From an uncultured Merdimonas sp. (GTDB lineage Bacteria > Bacillota > Clostridia > Lachnospirales > Lachnospiraceae), in the NCBI GenBank assembly GCA_944375745.1, contig CALWAV010000063.1, forward strand, positions 1-35,534: 35,534 nucleotides of DNA, read 5' to 3'. The translations under genes and the position numbers were made by a program. This document shows positions 7,663-15,129 of the stretch, piece by piece. The notes under the pieces were generated by a model. The model did no database searches, was not told the origin of the DNA, and was given only the letters and a program-made list of their open reading frames with translations. Every line of letters starts with the position of its first letter. The first letter of the stretch is position 1.

Positions 7663-8394
7663 ATGCTGTTTGCCTGTGTAAAAACCGAACAGAAAAAGCT
7701 GCGCCATTCTCATCTTTGGGCAGCCTTTCTGATAATACCTCTGCTTCCCACAGTGATGGGGGCAGCCAATTATGTGAATAACCTGGGACTGCTGAAATCA
7801 GAGTGGTATTCCCTGTGGACCCAGCACTCCCTGTTTTATGCGAACTTCTTTTACGCGCCTCTGATAGCGCTTTACTGCTCCTATATCTGGAGAGTGGAGC
7901 ACCTGAATTATAACTGGAATCATCTGATGACTATGCCCGTTTCCGCAGCGGATGTCTTTCTGTCCAAGCTGCTTCTGGCAGTGCGCTGCACGCTTCTGCT
8001 TCAGCTCTGGATGTGGGTGCTTTTTCTTGCTGCCGGTAAAGTGGTAGGGCTGCCGGGACTTCCGGATCCGCAGATTCTCATATGGCTTTTGCGGGGAAGC
8101 GTCGGAGCTGTGGCAGTCACAGCGCTTCAGCTGGTGCTTTCCATGATCATTCGAAGCTTTGCTGTTCCCATTGCCCTGGCGCTTCTGGGAAGCGTGGGCG
8201 GCCTTCTGGCCAGCAACAGCGGCTTGGGGCTGTTCTGGCCCTATTCCCTGATGCTGATGGGGATGAATGCCAATAAGACTGAGGATATGGTGTCCAGCTC
8301 TCTGGGGTTTGGCGTCAGCACGCTGGTGTTTTTCCTGGTATTTACCGGGGCTGGGATTTTGTGGCTGAAGAGGAAGGATGTGCATGCGACGTAA
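7663..8394 (+). CDS. ABC-2 permease subunit 2 (lantibiotic immunity type)
   Basis: A 243-aa permease with six hydrophobic segments and the N-terminal layout of the family: a basic stretch KTEQKKLRHSHLW, then a first transmembrane segment, then a loop containing EWYSLWTQHSLFYANFF. The ATG at 7663 is chosen because AAGAAAGGAG lies just upstream and the start is three bases after the previous stop. A longer in-frame reading from 7588 would sit inside the preceding gene. It is the last gene of the three-gene transporter operon. A run of short repeats follows directly after its stop. Confidence 0.86.
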   Translation: MLFACVKTEQKKLRHSHLWAAFLIIPLLPTVMGAANYVNNLGLLKSEWYSLWTQHSLFYANFFYAPLIALYCSYIWRVEHLNYNWNHLMTMPVSAADVFLSKLLLAVRCTLLLQLWMWVLFLAAGKVVGLPGLPDPQILIWLLRGSVGAVAVTALQLVLSMIIRSFAVPIALALLGSVGGLLASNSGLGLFWPYSLMLMGMNANKTEDMVSSSLGFGVSTLVFFLVFTGAGILWLKRKDVHAT

Positions 8395-8402
8395 CGTCTG
8401 AC

Positions 8403-8513
8403 GTTTTACAGTGGCGCCTCCCGGCTTTTAGAGTGGCTGCGGCGTTTTGCAATGACGCCTCCCGGCTTTTAGAGTGGCTGCAGTGTTTTGCAGTGGCGCC
8501 TCCCGGTTTTTAG
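8403..8513. repeat. 41-bp tandem repeats, two full copies and one partial
   Basis: Units begin with GTTTT(A/G)CA at 8403, 8444 and 8485, exactly 41 bp apart. Each contains GCCTCCCGG(C/T)TTTTAGA. The first two units continue with GTGGCTGC; the third diverges after about 29 bp and becomes the left arm of an inverted repeat (8497-8646). No spacers are present, so this is not a CRISPR array. Confidence 0.85.
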
Positions 8514-8646
8514 ATTCCCTTCAGAACTCGCTTGCGCTCCTGTCGAGCGTAACGGTACTAAGGCTTCCCGAGCCAAAAAGCGGCCCGGGAAACCAAGTGC
8601 CGACGCTCTCCAAGGGTTCTTCCGGAAATCTAAAAGCCGGGAGGCG
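8497..8646. repeat. Element bounded by 20-bp inverted repeats, MITE-like
   Basis: The left arm 8497-8516 and right arm 8627-8646 are inverted copies with one difference, which would be a G-U pair in RNA. The roughly 110 bp between them is GC-rich and contains further dyads, including TTCCCGAGCC against GGCCCGGGAA (about 8564-8590). It may be a small non-autonomous mobile element or a long-stem structured transcript end. No transposase is visible and no target-site duplication was recognised. Short ORFs across it are not supported. Confidence 0.5.
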
Positions 8647-8725
8647 TGCGCAGTAAAAAGAAGCAGGCGTAAGGGAGCCCAGGAGATCTAGTAAAAACAG
8701 GAATGAAAAAAATGTGAAAAAATGC

Positions 8726-8754
8726 TTGCCAAACGGTCTTACGGAAGCTATACT
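8726..8754 (+). promoter_or_regulatory. Promoter of ssrA
   Basis: TTGCCA (8726-8731) and TATACT (8749-8754) are separated by 17 bp, about 45 bp before the mature 5' end of tmRNA. Confidence 0.75.
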
Positions 8755-8798
8755 GTTAGTTACAGATTAGCCAAGAGGGCAGACGTCTGATATTACCA

Positions 8799-9135
8799 GG
8801 GCTTGTACTGGTTTCGACGGGGGTCTCGCAGCTGGTGAAGCTATCCGCAGGCGATGCGTCAAATCGCAAACCTAAATATAAACGCTGAAGACAATTTAGC
8901 ATACGCTGCTTAATGGCAGCTGTCGGCCTTAGGGCACCTGCACCTTAAGAGTCCGGCATCGACGATGCGGGAAACGACATGCGTTAAGCTTTGCGCGCAT
9001 GGGCATATCATGAAGCTACTGAAGCTGTCAGGATGTCCGTTTTCGGGCAGCGGAGGGAATGACAAATAACTGACTATGATAGTAGAAGAACAGGGAACAG
9101 GCTTTCGGACAGGGGTTCGATTCCCCTCAGGTCCA
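8799..9135 (+). ncRNA. ssrA: tmRNA (transfer-messenger RNA)
   Basis: tmRNA rescues stalled ribosomes and tags the unfinished protein for proteolysis. The 5' end GGGCTTG (8799-8805) pairs with CAGGTCC (9128-9134) to form the acceptor stem. The third pair is G-U, as in tRNA-Ala, and A9135 is the discriminator. GGTTTCGACGGGGG follows the 5' strand, and the T arm AGGGG TTCGATT CCCCT lies at the 3' end. The tag reading frame starts at the resume codon GCA 8866 and ends at TAA 8911-8913, giving ANLNINAEDNLAYAA. The final LAYAA fits ClpXP/ClpAP-recognised tags. The 3' CCA is not encoded and must be added after processing. Confidence 0.95.
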
Positions 9136-9231
9136 TTTTGACCCGCATGAAGCAGGAGCTGTAAAGCTGAAATCTGCGTTTGGGTATCAGAATCCATAGG
9201 AAAGAAGGAGGAAACTCCTGAACATCTGATG

Positions 9232-9290
9232 TGCTGGCATAGGAGTGGTGTCGATAATGAAATTCGGCCCCTGCTGCCAGCAGTTTTTTT
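9232..9290 (+). terminator. Terminator downstream of ssrA
   Basis: TGCTGGCA (9232-9239) pairs with TGCCAGCA (9275-9282), followed by a seven-T run. A smaller local hairpin CTGCT-GCC-AGCAG can form before the same T run. The roughly 95 bp between ssrA and this site hold no gene that I can support. Confidence 0.65.
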
Positions 9291-9334
9291 ACCTGTAAAT
9301 AAATACGGCGCCGCGGCTTCAGAAGCCGCAGGGA

Positions 9335-9736
9335 TTATCTGGCGTTTAAAGCATTTACAAATGCAAGATAACAGGCGAAATCTCCAATGGCTTTCCGGTT
9401 ATAAGGATCGTCCTCCTCATATCCGAGTGTGTCCCGCCACGCGGCATTTTTGCCCTGCTGTTTTGCATATCTTGCCAGCATGTTAAAATGAGAAATAACA
9501 GAGTCATGGCAGGAAGTGCGGTCAGAGTCAGAATCCATTTTCTGACTGCGTGTTAAAAGAGGCCAGCCGGCCCGTATTTTTGCATATTTCACTGAAACGG
9601 CCAGAAGATCATGGTAAAGCTCCAGAGCGTCCGGGTCAGAACCAACATCTTCCAGAAGTGCCTCATGGATAGAATGCATGGTATCTGGAGATAAAGCTTT
9701 GGGCTGGGTCAGATATTCGCGGAAAGTTGAAATCAT
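9335..9736 (-). CDS. Conserved hypothetical protein (possibly DUF3232)
   Basis: A soluble, mainly helical 133-aa protein with no signal peptide or transmembrane segment. The C-terminal half, with SCHDSVISHFNMLARY and RKAIGDFACYLAFVNALNAR, resembles a small family of clostridial hypothetical proteins; the DUF3232 name is given from memory and is uncertain. A good AAGGAGG ribosome binding site lies just upstream of the ATG at 9736. Its promoter region is shared with the divergent metallo-hydrolase gene. A 7-bp hairpin at 9313-9329 beyond its stop may serve as its terminator. No function can be assigned. Confidence 0.8.
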   Translation of the reverse strand: MISTFREYLTQPKALSPDTMHSIHEALLEDVGSDPDALELYHDLLAVSVKYAKIRAGWPLLTRSQKMDSDSDRTSCHDSVISHFNMLARYAKQQGKNAAWRDTLGYEEDDPYNRKAIGDFACYLAFVNALNAR

Positions 9737-9794
9737 ATTAAAAACCTCCTTACGAAAACAGTTTACTCTGTTTATGGGAGAAAGTCCAGAAACA

Positions 9795-9803
9795 TGTTAT
9801 AAT
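9795..9803 (+). promoter_or_regulatory. Extended -10 promoter of the MBL-fold/Crp operon
   Basis: TGT then TATAAT (9798-9803) is an extended -10 element. The in-frame ATG at 9802 overlaps it and cannot be the start, so translation must begin at 9838. Confidence 0.65.
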
Positions 9804-9837
9804 GAATCCAATATATGATTGGATGGAGAAACGTAAA

Positions 9838-10554
9838 ATGAAAATAACTTATATTGCCCACAGCGGGTTTCTCGCTGAGCTGGAGCATACGCTTCTGCTG
9901 TTTGATTATTATCAGGGAGAACTTCCGGATTTTCCGGGAGACAAGACTCTTTTTGTTTTCGCCAGCCACCGGCATCCGGATCATTTCAATCCGGATATTT
10001 TCCGTCTGGCGGAAGGCAGGGACCATGTATTTTTTGTGTTGTCCCATGATATCTGGAAAAGCCGGGTGCCGGATGGACAGAAAAGCAGGACTGTGCACCT
10101 GAAAGCGGGGGAGGAATGGAGCCGGAGCGGAGTAATGGTGAAGACCCTCCGTTCTACGGATGAAGGCGTGGCGTTTCTTGTGCAGGCGGACGGGAAGATG
10201 GTGTATCATGCAGGAGATTTGAATGACTGGCGCTGGGATGGAGAGCCGGAGGACTGGAACCGCCGGATGGCGGAAAAGTTCCGCAGATATATCGAGCCTC
10301 TTCGTGGAGTTCATATGGATGCCGCATTTGTTCCACTGGATCCGAGGCAGGAGGAGCATTATGCCCTTGGCCTGGATTATTTTCTGACGCTTGCGGATTA
10401 TGGAGATGCCCGTGAAGGGGCGGAGAAAATTTATCCGATGCACTGCTGGGATGATTATGGCATCATTGAACGATGGCTTTCAGAGCATCCGGACAATCCG
10501 GCCAAGGGACGGATTGTGAAAATCACCGGGCGGGGTGAGGCCTTTGTTCAATAG
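9838..10554 (+). CDS. MBL-fold metallo-hydrolase, UlaG-like
   Basis: A 238-aa cytosolic protein of the metallo-beta-lactamase superfamily. The metal-binding signature SHRHPDHF provides His44, His46, Asp48 and His49. Later ligands are likely in VYHAGDLNDW (His and Asp) and in YPMHCWDD near the C terminus. The short N-terminal strand motif ITYIAHSGFLAEL is typical of UlaG/YtnP-like members that act on lactones, phosphoesters or nucleotides; the substrate cannot be read from the sequence. The start at 9838 follows GGATGGAG. A Crp/Fnr regulator gene begins 11 bases after its stop, so the two are probably co-transcribed and functionally linked. Confidence 0.88.
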   Translation: MKITYIAHSGFLAELEHTLLLFDYYQGELPDFPGDKTLFVFASHRHPDHFNPDIFRLAEGRDHVFFVLSHDIWKSRVPDGQKSRTVHLKAGEEWSRSGVMVKTLRSTDEGVAFLVQADGKMVYHAGDLNDWRWDGEPEDWNRRMAEKFRRYIEPLRGVHMDAAFVPLDPRQEEHYALGLDYFLTLADYGDAREGAEKIYPMHCWDDYGIIERWLSEHPDNPAKGRIVKITGRGEAFVQ

Positions 10555-10565
10555 GAGGACAGCTT

Positions 10566-11225
10566 ATGGATTTTGCGGAATATTTTCCCATATGGGACAA
10601 GCTGACACCGGAAGAACAGAAAAAACTTTCTGACAGCGCTCTGCCCCGGAAGGTAAAAAAGGGAACATTGCTTCATGGAGGTTCAGAGGACTGCCAGGGG
10701 CTTCTGCTGGTATCGTCCGGACAGCTGCGGGCCTATATTGTATCGGAGGAAGGGCGGGAGATTACGCTGTACCGTCTGTTTGAGCGGGATCTCTGCCTGC
10801 TCTCAGCTTCCTGCATCATGCAGAATATTCAGTTTGAGGTTATGATAGAGGCAGAAAAGGATTCGGAACTTTTTGTAGTGCCGCCCAGAGTCTATAAAGG
10901 GCTTCAGGAGGAGTCGGCTGCTGTGGCAAATTATACGGGCCAGGTAATGGCCGGACGTTTTTCAGAGGTCATGTGGCTTTTGGAACAGATTATGTGGAAA
11001 AGCTTTGATAAGCGGCTGGCAGAATTTCTCTTGAATGAAACTCTGCTGGAGGGAACGGACAGCCTGAAAATCACTCATGAAGCGATTGGAAATCATCTTG
11101 GCACAGCACGTGAAGTGGTCACAAGGATGCTCCGCTATTTTCAGAGTGAAGAGATGGTGAAACTGTCGCGGGGAACTGTGGAAGTGACGGATGCTGCCCG
11201 GCTGCGGGAGCTGTGCGGCAGATAG
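10566..11225 (+). CDS. Crp/Fnr-family transcriptional regulator
   Basis: A 219-aa regulator with an N-terminal cyclic-nucleotide-binding-like beta-roll (about 15-130) and a C-terminal winged helix (about 150-215) containing LKITHEAIGNHLGTAREVVTRMLR-like recognition-helix sequence. The beta-roll lacks a recognisable cAMP phosphate-binding cassette, as in most Clostridia members, so the effector is unknown. Several cysteines are present (for example in EDCQGL, RDLCLLSASC) but no Fnr-type four-cysteine cluster is visible. It overlaps nothing and follows the metallo-hydrolase by 11 bp. A candidate GTGA-N5-TCAC site lies upstream of the convergent rhodanese/CoA-disulfide-reductase operon, which is a possible target. 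Confidence 0.9.
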   Translation: MDFAEYFPIWDKLTPEEQKKLSDSALPRKVKKGTLLHGGSEDCQGLLLVSSGQLRAYIVSEEGREITLYRLFERDLCLLSASCIMQNIQFEVMIEAEKDSELFVVPPRVYKGLQEESAAVANYTGQVMAGRFSEVMWLLEQIMWKSFDKRLAEFLLNETLLEGTDSLKITHEAIGNHLGTAREVVTRMLRYFQSEEMVKLSRGTVEVTDAARLRELCGR

Positions 11226-11268
11226 ACAAAAGAGGATGAAGAGAGCCGCGGACCGCGGCGGAAAAGAG

Positions 11269-11308
11269 AAAATCCCGGGAAAGGCGTCTCCGCCTTTCCC
11301 GGGATTTT
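11269..11308. terminator. Bidirectional terminator between convergent operons
   Basis: A perfect 18-bp stem (11269-11286 with 11291-11308) has a TCTC loop. T runs on both outer sides make it effective for the Crp/Fnr gene on the plus strand and the oxidoreductase operon on the minus strand. Confidence 0.92.
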
Positions 11309-11326
11309 TATGCTTTTGCTTTCTTC

Positions 11327-13018
11327 TTAAAGATCTTTTCCGCAGGGCAGAGCCTGTTCTGCAGCAGCCTGATCCAGCATAACAGTCTGATACAAGCGGT
11401 ATCCGCCGGAAAAATTGCGGCAGTCAAAGCCATGCTGCATGAGGATTCGGCAGGAAATGTAGCTGCGCAGTCCGCTCTGGCAGATGACATAGACGGTTTT
11501 TCCCTTTTCCAGCTCATCCATGCGTTCCCGAAGCTCATCCACGGGAATATTGACGAAGCCTTCTATATGGCCGCCTGCATATTCCTCTTCGGTCCGTGTG
11601 TCCAGAAGGATTGCGCTTTCGTCCCGGGGGAGTGTTTCTATTTCGTCCCAGAAGAACTGTTTCAGAAGACCTTTGGATATATTTTCAATCATAAAACCTG
11701 CCATGTTGACCGGGTCTTTGGCGGAAGAGTAGGGCGGCGCGTAAGCCAGATCCAGTTCTTTCAGCTTCAAGGCAGACATTCCGGCCTGGATGGCTGTGGC
11801 CAGTACATCAATGCGCTTGTCTACACCGTCATAGCCTATGATCTGCGCGCCCAGAAGGCGGAAGGTCTTTTTTTCAAACAATACTTTCATAGTCATAACT
11901 CTGCCGCCGGGATAATAGCCGGCATGACTGGAAGGGGAGAGATATACCTTATCACAGTCGATGCCGGACTTTTTTGCGGCGCGCTCGTTGATACCGGTGG
12001 AAGCAGCCGTCATGTCGAAAAGCTTGATGACGGAGGAACCCATGGATCCGGGAAAACGGCTGTCCCCGCCGCAGATATTGTCGGCGGCGATGCGTCCCTG
12101 TTTGTTGGCAGGGCCGGCAAGAGAGATCAAGGTGTCTTCTCCGGTCACAAAATGCTTTACCTGTACGGCGTCTCCCACAGCATAGATGTCAGGCACAGAG
12201 GTTTCCATCCGATCATTGACCAGAATGCTGCCTTTGATGCCAAGCTCAAGTCCTGCCTGCCGGGCAAGGGGCGTATCCGGCGTGACGCCGATGGCCAGCA
12301 CTACCATGTCAGCGCTTAATGGCTCTCCTTCTTTCAGAAGCACCTGGATGGCGCCGTCCTTTTCCCGGAATCCTTCCACAGAATGTCCCAGCATCAGACG
12401 GACTCCTTTTTTGCGCATTTTGGCGTGGATAAAAGCGGCCATTTCCGGATCAAAGGGATTCATCAGCTGCCTGGGCCGCTGTACAATCGTAACATCCAGG
12501 CCCTGTTCTCTGAAATTTTCCGCCAGTTCCAGCCCGATAAAGCCGCCTCCGGCCAGGATTACAGAACGGGGTTTGTTCCGGGTTACAAATTCATGGATGC
12601 GGAAGGTATCTTCTACGGTGCGCAGCGTGAACAGCCTGTCCAGTCCGGTGCCTGGAAGTTCCGGCTGTGTGGGCCTGGCTCCGGGAGACAGGAGAAGCTT
12701 ATCATAGCTTTCCTCAAAGACGCTGCCCGTTTCCAGATTCCGTACGGTAACGGTTTTCTGTTCCGGATGAATGGCAGTGACCTCATGGCGCACTTTCATG
12801 CTTACGCGGAACCTTTCCCAGAAACTTTCCGGAGTCTGCAGAGTCAGCTCCTCCGGATCTGTGATGACACCGCCGATATAATAAGGCAGTCCGCAATTGG
12901 CGTAAGATACATAGCCGGAACGCTCAAATACAAGGATTTCCGCAGATTCGTCCAGCCTTCGAATCCGGGCAGCCGCAGTGGCGCCTCCGGCCACTCCTCC
13001 CACAATTATGACCTTCAT
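11327..13018 (-). CDS. CoA-disulfide reductase/rhodanese fusion (CoADR-RHD)
   Basis: A 563-aa FAD-dependent pyridine-nucleotide-disulfide oxidoreductase with a C-terminal rhodanese domain. FAD is bound by IIVGGVAGGATAAARI at the N terminus. The redox-active cysteine is Cys42 in SYANCGLPYYIGG, the single-cysteine arrangement of CoA-disulfide and persulfide reductases. The NAD(P)H motif is in VILAGGGFIGLELAENF and a second FAD motif in DIYAVGDAV. The rhodanese part (about 455-563) has its catalytic Cys513 in CQSGLRS. Such fusions reduce CoA or polysulfide persulfides, using the rhodanese to pass sulfane sulfur. It forms an operon with a stand-alone rhodanese gene that starts three bases upstream, so the operon probably handles reactive sulfur or oxidative stress. 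Confidence 0.92.
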   Translation of the reverse strand: MKVIIVGGVAGGATAAARIRRLDESAEILVFERSGYVSYANCGLPYYIGGVITDPEELTLQTPESFWERFRVSMKVRHEVTAIHPEQKTVTVRNLETGSVFEESYDKLLLSPGARPTQPELPGTGLDRLFTLRTVEDTFRIHEFVTRNKPRSVILAGGGFIGLELAENFREQGLDVTIVQRPRQLMNPFDPEMAAFIHAKMRKKGVRLMLGHSVEGFREKDGAIQVLLKEGEPLSADMVVLAIGVTPDTPLARQAGLELGIKGSILVNDRMETSVPDIYAVGDAVQVKHFVTGEDTLISLAGPANKQGRIAADNICGGDSRFPGSMGSSVIKLFDMTAASTGINERAAKKSGIDCDKVYLSPSSHAGYYPGGRVMTMKVLFEKKTFRLLGAQIIGYDGVDKRIDVLATAIQAGMSALKLKELDLAYAPPYSSAKDPVNMAGFMIENISKGLLKQFFWDEIETLPRDESAILLDTRTEEEYAGGHIEGFVNIPVDELRERMDELEKGKTVYVICQSGLRSYISCRILMQHGFDCRNFSGGYRLYQTVMLDQAAAEQALPCGKDL

Positions 13019-13021
13019 AGT

Positions 13022-13342
13022 CTATCTCTCCATTCTTCCGTGATAATGATTGATGCCTCCCAGATCTGTCACATGCGTATAGCCCATGCGCCTGAGGCCG
13101 GAAACAGCCTGGCGGCTCCGGGCGCCGCTGAAGCAGTACACAAACAGCGGAGTGCCGGAATCCGGGACGGCAGATTTTACTTTGCTCAGTTCGTGCAGGG
13201 CAATGTTTCGGCTTCCGGGGATCCGCCCTTCGGCGTATTCCTCATCGGTACGTACGTCCAGCAGGACGGCGCCCGGTGTACTGCGGCAGATTTTCAGCTC
13301 TTCATTGATGTCCGGTGTTTTGAAAAAATCGAAAAATCCCAT
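13022..13342 (-). CDS. Single-domain rhodanese-like sulfurtransferase
   Basis: A 106-aa cytosolic protein with one rhodanese domain: LLDVRTDEEYAEGRIPGSRNI at the N-terminal half, the catalytic cysteine in VYCFSGARSRQA, and GGINHYHG at the end. An in-frame ATG at 13378 would add 12 residues, but GGAGGAA lies seven bases before the ATG at 13342, which is chosen. The next gene starts 3 bp after its stop and also carries a rhodanese domain, so the pair probably exchange sulfane sulfur. Confidence 0.9.
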   Translation of the reverse strand: MGFFDFFKTPDINEELKICRSTPGAVLLDVRTDEEYAEGRIPGSRNIALHELSKVKSAVPDSGTPLFVYCFSGARSRQAVSGLRRMGYTHVTDLGGINHYHGRMER

Positions 13343-13430
13343 GTATGTTTCCTCCATAACGAATAACTTATTTTTCACAGGCAGCTCCGGTAAGCGTTCT
13401 GCCTGTGTTTTCTGCTTTTATTATCTGCAT

Positions 13431-13470
13431 TTTATACGGAAGGAAAAATTTTTTCAGTGATAAAGTCACA
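13431..13470 (-). promoter_or_regulatory. Rhodanese operon promoter with possible Crp/Fnr-family site
   Basis: On the minus strand, TATAAA (13436-13431) makes a -10 box. A dyad GTGA-N5-TCAC (13457-13469) is centred about 40 bp before the expected transcription start, the position from which class II Crp/Fnr activators work. The odd 5-bp centre differs from the usual 6 or 4, so the assignment is tentative. The 190 bp from 13379 to 13569 hold this and the padR promoter only. Confidence 0.4.
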
Positions 13471-13520
13471 AAGATTTCATGGGAACAAGGATTACTGGAA
13501 TTATGTATAATATTTTGCTG

Positions 13521-13550
13521 TTGACAATAGTGTGTGATACACAGTATATT
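13521..13550 (+). promoter_or_regulatory. padR promoter with internal operator palindrome
   Basis: TTGACA (13521-13526) and TATATT (13545-13550) are 18 bp apart. The spacer is occupied by a 21-bp interrupted palindrome (13527-13547) of form ATA-N-TGTGT-N3-ACACA-N-TAT. A repressor bound there would block the promoter, as expected for PadR autoregulation. Confidence 0.65.
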
Positions 13551-13569
13551 ATAAACAGGAGGAGATGAC

Positions 13570-13914
13570 ATGGGAGAGGAAAAAGATTTGCTGGCAGGAC
13601 TGGTTCTGGAGCTGCGAAGAGGAACCCTGATTTTAAGCGTACTCAGCCAGATGGGAGAAGCAAAATACGGCTACGCGCTGGTCCAGAGCCTGGAAGAAAA
13701 AGGAGTGGAAATTGATCCGAATACCCTTTATCCGCTGCTGCGCCGCCTGGAAAAGCAGGGACTTCTGGAAAGCCGGTGGGAGACAGGCGGCTCCAAACCG
13801 AGAAAATACTACCGGAGAACGGGATACGGAGACGAAATTTACCGGGAACTGAAAAATCAATGGAGGCAGATGGCTTCAGGAATCGAGGCACTGCTTGAGG
13901 AGGAAGAAAGATGA
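13570..13914 (+). CDS. PadR-family transcriptional regulator
   Basis: A 114-aa winged-helix repressor. The family core is plain: LRRGTLILSVLSQMGEAKYGYALVQSL-like helices, then DPNTLYPLLRRLEKQGLLESRW with the recognition helix and wing, then KYYRRTGYG. The C-terminal helix for dimerisation is short, as in PadR subfamily 2. The ATG at 13570 follows AGGAGGAG. The stop overlaps the start of the HAAS-domain gene by 4 bp, so the two are translationally coupled. PadR-HAAS pairs are common in Firmicutes and control membrane or envelope-stress functions. Confidence 0.92.
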   Translation: MGEEKDLLAGLVLELRRGTLILSVLSQMGEAKYGYALVQSLEEKGVEIDPNTLYPLLRRLEKQGLLESRWETGGSKPRKYYRRTGYGDEIYRELKNQWRQMASGIEALLEEEER

Positions 13915-15014
13915 CTGACAGAGATCGGGAGCTGATGGAACGATATCTTTATCAGGTGGTGCGCCGTCTGCCGAAGGACCAGAGAGAAGAGACGGCTCTG
14001 GAGCTTCAGGAGCTGATAGGAGATATGCTGGAAGAAGACGGAAGCACCATGGAGGATGTGCTGACGAAGCTGGGAGATCCGGCAAAATTTGCGGAACGGT
14101 ATCAGGATATTTCCCACTGTCTGATAGGGCCGGAATACTATGATACCTATCTGTGGTTTGTGAAAGTAGTGCTGCTGTGCAGCATGCTTCCGGTTTTTGC
14201 TGTGGGATTTCTGGATGCAGTCCGAAAAGCCGGCCCGGGAGCAGGCTATACGGGAGCATATGCCACAAACAGCGTCATATCAGAGGCGGTTTTCGTGCTG
14301 GGAAGTCTGCTGGGAGCTGTAGTTGATGCCTTGTCTGCGGGAATTGCGGCCTTTGGAGCGGTGACGCTGATCTTTGTGATTCTGGAATGGCAGAAGGTAA
14401 AGCTGGACAGAAAACGGGAACGGCAGTGGAAGGTGGATGACCTGGGGACGGCTTCCGGTAAAAGCTTTTCAGGCTGGACGCCGGGTGTGCTGTCTCCGGT
14501 GCCTCACCCGAAAGCCCGTATCAGCCGGGGAGACTGTATTGTGGAGATTATCTTTACGGTGGTCCTGGGAGTACTGCTCATTTTTGCGCCCCATTTTTTC
14601 GCGGTGATCTTTCCGGAGGGAGAAGGCGGGTTTGTCATTCCACTGTTGAATCTGGAGCAGTGGGATATGATTCTTCCGGTTTTTATTCTTTCACTTGCCA
14701 TTGGTCTGATGGACAATGTGGTCCGGCTGGCTGTGGGCGTATACGGGAAAATCGTGGTCATCAGCAGTGTGCTTTGCAATGCGGTTTCCCTGGTACTGGC
14801 AGTGGTACTTTTAAAGATGATGCCTTTCTGGAATCCGGATTTTGCTCTGGAGCTTCAGCTGTATCTGGGTGGAGATGGAGAAATCGCAGACTGGCTTACA
14901 CACTGGAATGGAGATACCGCATCCAGTCTTCTGCTGGCAGTGATTGTGTTTGCGGTGATTCTGGACAGTGGGACAGTGATTTATAAGACTCTGCGCTATG
15001 GACGATTGAGATAA
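13911..15014 (+). CDS. HAAS-domain membrane protein, partner of PadR
   Basis: A 367-aa protein. The first 65 residues form a HAAS/DUF1700-type helical domain: ELMERYLYQVVRRLPKDQR, then LQELIGDMLEEDG, then VLTKLGDPAKFAERY. About seven hydrophobic segments follow, from residue 85 to the end. Proteins of this design usually sit beside PadR regulators, and the helical domain is thought to signal between membrane and regulator. The biochemical role is unknown. Translation is coupled to padR by an ATGA overlap. A set of short GA-rich repeats follows its stop. Confidence 0.85.
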   Translation: MTDRDRELMERYLYQVVRRLPKDQREETALELQELIGDMLEEDGSTMEDVLTKLGDPAKFAERYQDISHCLIGPEYYDTYLWFVKVVLLCSMLPVFAVGFLDAVRKAGPGAGYTGAYATNSVISEAVFVLGSLLGAVVDALSAGIAAFGAVTLIFVILEWQKVKLDRKRERQWKVDDLGTASGKSFSGWTPGVLSPVPHPKARISRGDCIVEIIFTVVLGVLLIFAPHFFAVIFPEGEGGFVIPLLNLEQWDMILPVFILSLAIGLMDNVVRLAVGVYGKIVVISSVLCNAVSLVLAVVLLKMMPFWNPDFALELQLYLGGDGEIADWLTHWNGDTASSLLLAVIVFAVILDSGTVIYKTLRYGRLR

Positions 15015-15036
15015 GGCGCAGAGGGATGGAAAGATG

Positions 15037-15089
15037 CGGAGGAATGAAAAAGCCGGAGGAATGAGAAAAACCGGAGAAATGAAAAAAGC
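15037..15089. repeat. Three 17-18-bp GA-rich tandem repeats
   Basis: Units at 15037-15053, 15054-15071 and 15072-15089 share the form CGGAG(G/A)AATGA(G/A)AAA. They lie between the HAAS gene and the convergent minus-strand gene. On the minus strand they supply the T-rich tract of that gene's terminator. Confidence 0.6.
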
Positions 15090-15129
15090 GGAGGGAGAGG
15101 CCGCTGCTATTGCAGCAGTCTCTCCCTCC
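15082..15129 (-). terminator. Terminator of the minus-strand gene 15107-15946
   Basis: GGAGGGAGAG (15090-15099) pairs with CTCTCCCTCC (15120-15129), with an inner GCTGC-TATT-GCAGC stem. On the minus strand a six-T run follows (15087-15082). The hairpin includes the last codons of the gene. Confidence 0.75.

Noticed and set aside
8403-8513. The 41-bp repeats as a CRISPR array
   Set aside because: Units are directly adjacent without unique spacers, only about 2.7 copies exist, and no cas gene is near.
8474-8691. Two overlapping short open frames in the repeat region
   Set aside because: They run through the inverted-repeat element, lack ribosome binding sites and encode no recognisable protein.
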